Assembly: GCA_963678705.1 (NCBI GenBank)
Contig: OY783219.1
Coordinates: forward strand, 4,278,001 to 4,342,000
Length of the DNA stretch: 64,000 nucleotides
From: Panorpa germanica
Lineage: Eukaryota; Arthropoda; Insecta; Mecoptera; Panorpidae
Direction: 5' to 3'
Shown: positions 59,386-64,000 of the stretch, piece by piece
Layout: each line of letters starts with the position of its first letter
How positions within the stretch are numbered: the first letter of the stretch is position 1
The notes under the pieces: model-generated
What the model was told of the DNA's origin: nothing
Seen by the model: the letters and a program-made list of their open reading frames with translations, nothing else
Database searches by the model: none
Translations under genes and position numbers: made by a program

Positions 59386-60119
59386 ATTAGTAGGTTTGAA
59401 TGGGGTTTAACCCTAGCCTATAAAAATTACGCTGTTTTCACGTTAACCAAGGTTCTTGATTTCCTTCACCCACAAAATGGTTAGGGTATCTGTATTATGT
59501 TCTTAGAATGCATAATTCATTAAAATTAAAGACTAATTTAATATTCTACTCCGAGATTAAACTCTTAAACTACAAAACTTTTGATTTTACGACCGTGCTG
59601 CTCTGCTCTGTTCTGTTGACGGCGCTCCGCTCTAGGTTGTTTTGTTTACTCTTAAGTTATGCATAGAAATGGTTTTAGAAAGCAAAAGCGTTTTCAGCGT
59701 CGATCACGTCATCGTTTGAATAAGAAAGCAGAAAGTCTAAAAGACCCCTGAAACTTGGGCTGTCTGGTTTTATCGATTTCATTTTTATAATTACATTGTT
59801 TTTGTGCCGCGTAATTAAAGATTCTGGAAAGGTAAATATTAGCTGTCTGTCTTTTTTAGGTAATCGACATTAAATTGATATATAATGGAGACCGCACACT
59901 GCAAACAAGTCTGTCTTTAATTAAAATCATATTTAAAGATAGAAGACATTGAACAAACAGATAAATTTGTCTTAAAAGAGAATTGTGCGCCGTCTTATAT
60001 GAACTTTTTTCTAGAGACCTTCCAATACGAAATTATATTTAAATTGTGTTAAGCCTTATTCCCACTCACTGTTTTGATATTTTATTTAATAATTAGATAC
60101 CTCAGTACCTAATAGAACA
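59386..60119. other. Gene-free stretch
   Basis: No conserved exon. A CTCTG-rich run near 59600 (gctgctctgctctgttctgt) is of low complexity. Confidence 0.4.
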
Positions 60120-60990
60120 AGATATAAAACAAATAAGGACAGTAAGGTTTAGTTTGGGAAATGAGGAAAAAGGAAACAGATACTGAGAAAATAGTGAGGA
60201 AAGAATGTGTAGAGTGTGCGGAACGGAGGACGAAACACTGGAGCACATTCAGTTTGAGTGTAAGGAAAAAGTAGGGGCGAGATAAATATTGGCCAGCTAT
60301 TAAAGGGAGGCAGTGAAGGAAAGAGGTGGATGGCGGAAATAGAAAAACGGAAAGAAGAAACAGGACAATAAATAAGCTCGTAGCTGGGTTGCATAAGGAA
60401 CATGAAGAGAGAGGAAGTACTAAAAGAGGCAGTGAAGGGAAGCAGGAGAAAGAGAGAAGTAGCGAGCCAACAGTTAAACGTCAGTCCAGAAAAATAGAGG
60501 ATTTTCGGAAAGGAGATAAAGACAAGAGGTGGATGACGGTGATAGAGACAATAATAAAATAGTAAAGGAAGAGAGTGAAGAAGAAATAGTAAAGTAAGAG
60601 AGTCAAGAGGAAATAGTAAAGATAGAGCGTCTATGCCTGTAATAGACATAAGTGGAGAAGTGAAAACGAAGAGAGAAGGCAGGAAGGATAGCGAAAAGAT
60701 AATAGAGGGTTTGTCGAGAGAAGACAAGGAAGGTAAGAGGTGATAGATGAAGATACAGGCAATAAGGAAGGAGAAGCAGGAAACGGTGTGAATAAAGGAG
60801 AAGTAGGGGACATGAAGAGAGAGGATCAAGAAAAGAAGAAACAGAAAGTACTATTCGAAGTAGTAATAGTCTTGAATAGTTTAAGTTTAGTTTTAACTTT
60901 AAATTTGTATGAAATGCATTAAGAAGTATAATAATGTAGATTGTAAAGCCGAAAGGCACACAATTAATATAATAAATAAATAAATAAAAA
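60120..60990 (+). mobile_element. Non-LTR retrotransposon 3' part (GCCGAAAGGCACACAATTAA family), longest copy
   Basis: The sequence encodes in broken frames GNEEKGNRY, then MCRVCGTEDETLEHIQFEC, the C-terminal cysteine-histidine motif. About 600 bp of purine-rich 3' region follow, ending taaagccgaaaggcacacaa and a (TAAA)n tail. It shares the last ~490 bp with the copy at 29395-29890. Several stops, so not active. Confidence 0.82.
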
Positions 60991-62697
60991 TATTTTATTT
61001 AATATTTTAATCTAGATTTCAGGTTTTCAGACACAAGTTTGAATCACATCTAATATTATTAACAGATAAAAATATAACTTTTATTAGAAATTTCTATGGT
61101 TTTAGATATTGTCGAACAGCTAGGTATAGATCTAAAAATAGATCCTTAACTCGGTCAGCTAGATAATGCCCGCCTACTTACAGATAACCACTATCAAAGT
61201 AGTCTAGATACAGTAACGATTCTCACAGCGGTTGGTCCAATTAGCCTCCACGCCATCTACATTCGCCATATTCACTGTAACCACATATTTCGTGTAGTAG
61301 TGGTTGCGTTCAAAAACAATGAAGGCGCTGGTTGGTATGTAAGGTATTGCTTTTACCGATATTGTCAGTGTATTGGTGTTTTATATGTGAGTACACATCG
61401 TCGAACATATGAGGATGCTCATCCTTCGATCTTTGTGAAGGTACTTTGTGTTATGTGTAACATTTTAAAGGAGGCGGGTGACAGGGGGATGTGTATCAGC
61501 ACACCAAGCCGATTAACCAAGCGAGTGAAGCACAAACATTCCTTACTGTAGGCCTGGGTGTCATCTCCACGGTGTCTAATGCGATGTGATAATACCTATA
61601 TTCTCATTTGTCATAGCTGGTTGCCTGCGCAGGAATCTTTAGGCGTTGAAAGCGATATGTCGTCTAAATGGAAATTGAAGTATTTATACAATTTGAAATT
61701 TGGTTCATTTCCAGGTGTCTGTTTCGTTTCAAGTCTTAATTTAAGGTATTTTGAGGATTGTTTTTTTATAATAAAAATAATGACAAACGATATTTTAACT
61801 TTTTAGGATTATTATTATACTTATTCTACATACAAAAAATCTGTTATAAAATTTAAATATATTGTTAAAAATCTATTTATCTCATAAATAAAAATCAAGA
61901 AAATTGATGGCGCGCTTTTGAAATTGAAATTCTAAAAACAGGGTTTATTTATCAGTTATTTAATGAAAAAGATACGAAATTATTGAAATAAAGAAATGAT
62001 TCCAATAGTTCCAACGATAGCTATTGGTTGTGAATAACATATTAAAATTTCAGACGATTCGGTTGAATAGTTTTTCTTTTTCTACAACACAAAGTGTAAG
62101 TAATATTTGCACTTAATATGCGACTATACTTTTACCTGCGATTGTATCTAGTGAAATACCTTAAAACACAAATCCTGAACTAAAGATAATTGTTTGGTGA
62201 AATAGAAAAATAAAAAAGCTTTTACCTCATTTTATTAAAAATATGCGGAGAAAAAATGTAATTATACAAAATATAAAACATCTTATTATGAATTTCAACT
62301 CTGGTATTTTTCAAGCTTATATTTTCTGTTGTTTCCTACTTTGTCTTGTATTTTATATTTTCCATTTCCCCCATAAGGGGTGGTGTTGTGAAGGGGAGAG
62401 AAGTTAGTGGGGGTCTGTAGTTGTACTTACAGCTAGCACTCCAACAGACAGGTGCACATTTTCTATTTTAATTTGATTGTATATCATTTTACGATCTTGC
62501 GTGTGTGTGTGTGTATGTGTGTGTATGTGTTCTATGTTTTATGATTTCAAACATAAATTCAAGAAAAACATAAATTTTTTAAAAGTATTTTAGTATATTG
62601 CTTTTTAAATTATATTTTTATGTTTTATGCAACAGGGTATCCATTAATATTACTTGAAAGAAACTTCAAATTGTTTCAATACAATTTTGGAAACAAT
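60991..62697. other. Gene-free stretch
   Basis: A (TG)n-type microsatellite lies at about 62503-62530. The region 61190-61560 has higher GC and an open frame without recognisable domains, which I do not call. Nothing else. Confidence 0.4.
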
Positions 62698-63531
62698 AAT
62701 GGGCTTGTGTCCTATGTCTTAATTTCTATAAAAGTGTACTATATATTGATAAAGTGGGTTACTAGAACCTCAAATGTACAATTATTTTTTAATAACTCCT
62801 TATATGTTATAACCTTATATGTTAAGAGATATTAACAATTAAAAAAGTCATTTTGTCTCTTTAATTATTAAAGAGATTCAACGTTGTACACATTCTAAAT
62901 TCATGTGACATCACAACCGCTGGCAACCTTACAGCTCATAAATCTCTGCTATATGTATTTATATATCAAAATATCAAATATTATTTACAGCTATTTCGAG
63001 GAACAATAAAATTTCAATATTATGTCTGCCGTAACAGGGTTAAATAAAATAAAAACTTATTATTCTTTGACTTGACTTGATTATTTCGACTACCAACAGC
63101 TACAAAACATTACCACAGCACTGACCTAATCAATAACTGACGTATAAGTGCATTTCACGTCATACAAATGGGCGACCATCTCACAGCGCTAAAACTACAA
63201 TTCAAATTATTAATATAGTTCAAATTACGAGAGTTCGGCGGCGACTCATTAAACAAGTTGTGGAATATTAACTGCCGATATAACTAAAAAGCACTGACTC
63301 ACTTATTTTTATATAATGTATATAGAAACGAATAAGATAAAATTCATTATCGTATTATAGATTTATACCGCTCTTATAACCAATTTTAAGCATAAGTCGC
63401 CGCCGAACTATCGTGATTTGGACTGTAGCTATATCTCCGTCAACATTTAATAAAATAGACACGTCAATACACATTTATTAACATCAACAATTGTAAAATC
63501 GACCACTAAAAAAAGAGGACACAAGCCCATT
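62698..63531 (-). mobile_element. AATGGGCTTGTGTCCT-ended transposon, copy 9, with a nested insertion
   Basis: Both terminal repeats are present. The element is ~830 bp because a second element (63214-63427) is inserted between the ttttaat and gctatatctccgtcaaca parts of the consensus. Confidence 0.92.
63214..63427. repeat. ~215 bp TTCGGCGGC-family element, copy 2, nested in copy 9
   Basis: It starts atagttcaaattacgagagttcggcggcg and ends gtcgccgccgaactatcgtgatttggactgta, an inverted repeat of about 35 bp. The interior (tataactaaaaagcactgac, acgaataagataaaattcat) is the reverse complement of the 41812-42031 interior. Confidence 0.9.
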
Positions 63532-64000
63532 ACAAGTTTATAAAAGAAAGGTTTGCAACCTTGCTAAACTCAATAATATTGTCAACGTCTAGCAGTTTTA
63601 GGACCATACTTTAAGAAGCGCTGAATTATAATGTGACTGTCAGCCATTTTAAAACTAATTAGTACATAAATTCGCCACATTGCGTTCTCTATCTATGCCA
63701 TCTGAAATAAAATCTTCGCCTCGCCTCGCCAGGCCATGTTGGGCCGTAACGGGCTTTAATTTAATGTACAACGCCATTACATTTATTTGATGAGACATTA
63801 TTTTACAATTTAATTTAATTTTAAAGTTGTTACGCGCTTAATAGAATGAAAATGTTGTTAATGTTTGTAAATAAAATTATGATGAAAATGGATAAAACTT
63901 TAGGAAAATTATAGCATAGAAAATGAAGTTAATAAACGATATATTTAACAATTAAGTTAAAATAAAAAGTTACGTTAGAAAGTCATTATTGCTAAAAGTG
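63532..64000. other. Gene-free right edge
   Basis: AT-rich with no recognised gene. A short cgcctcgcctcgcc run lies near 63717. Confidence 0.4.

Noticed and set aside
61300-61806. Two adjacent open frames in GC-richer sequence
   Set aside because: No recognisable domain, no convincing splice sites, and composition not clearly coding.

Overview
The window is nuclear DNA of an arthropod, most likely an insect. It is AT-rich, its genes are split by short GT-AG introns, and the proteins match animal families whose closest remembered relatives are insect (the Pds5 N-terminus in particular). The order cannot be fixed from the sequence. There is no bacterial, organellar or viral gene content. All exon boundaries below were read by eye. 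For the five genes complete in the window, the summed exon lengths divide by three and give one uninterrupted protein.

The left part (1-36.8 kb) is gene-dense. It holds: pds5 (minus, N-terminal 825 codons, running off the left edge); a short DUF4485/CEP112-N-like protein (plus, 5 exons, 261 aa); glutathione synthetase GSS (minus, 5596-14410), which carries two alternative third exons; a PSME3IP1/NIP30-like protein (plus, 3 exons, 246 aa); and two tandem, same-strand ERMP1-type M28 metallopeptidases (ERMP1-A, 885 aa, 16656-26920; ERMP1-B, 873 aa, 28948-36790). The ERMP1 genes share an identical 16-exon layout. Pds5 and the DUF4485 gene are divergent, as are GSS and PSME3IP1 (365 bp apart), so each pair may share a promoter region. 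The DUF4485 gene and GSS converge with only 190 bp between their stop codons.

The right part (36.8-64 kb) has no convincing complete gene. It is a patchwork of DNA-transposon derivatives and 5'-truncated non-LTR retrotransposons in AT-rich filler, with a few isolated exon-like stretches (42.77, 43.87, 52.0 and 52.5 kb) that might belong to genes with long introns. At least six repeat families recur: a ~600 bp element with AATGGGCTTGTGTCCT ends (nine long copies), a ~215 bp element with a TTCGGCGGC end, a ~265 bp element with CCCAGTAAACA ends, foldback elements at 10.5 and 28.4 kb, a ~655 bp pair at 33.6 and 49.0 kb, and at least two LINE families.

Two observations stand out. First, GSS has two copies of exon 3 (9.03 and 12.64 kb). 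Each keeps frame alone, but together they shift it, so they should be mutually exclusive. They swap the segment that binds gamma-glutamylcysteine and magnesium, and one version carries a 12-residue cysteine-rich insertion. Second, intron 12 of ERMP1-A contains a ~4.3 kb Helitron-like element. Its body is a giant inverted pair of tandem arrays with a 147 bp unit, and it ends in a textbook hairpin plus CTAG.
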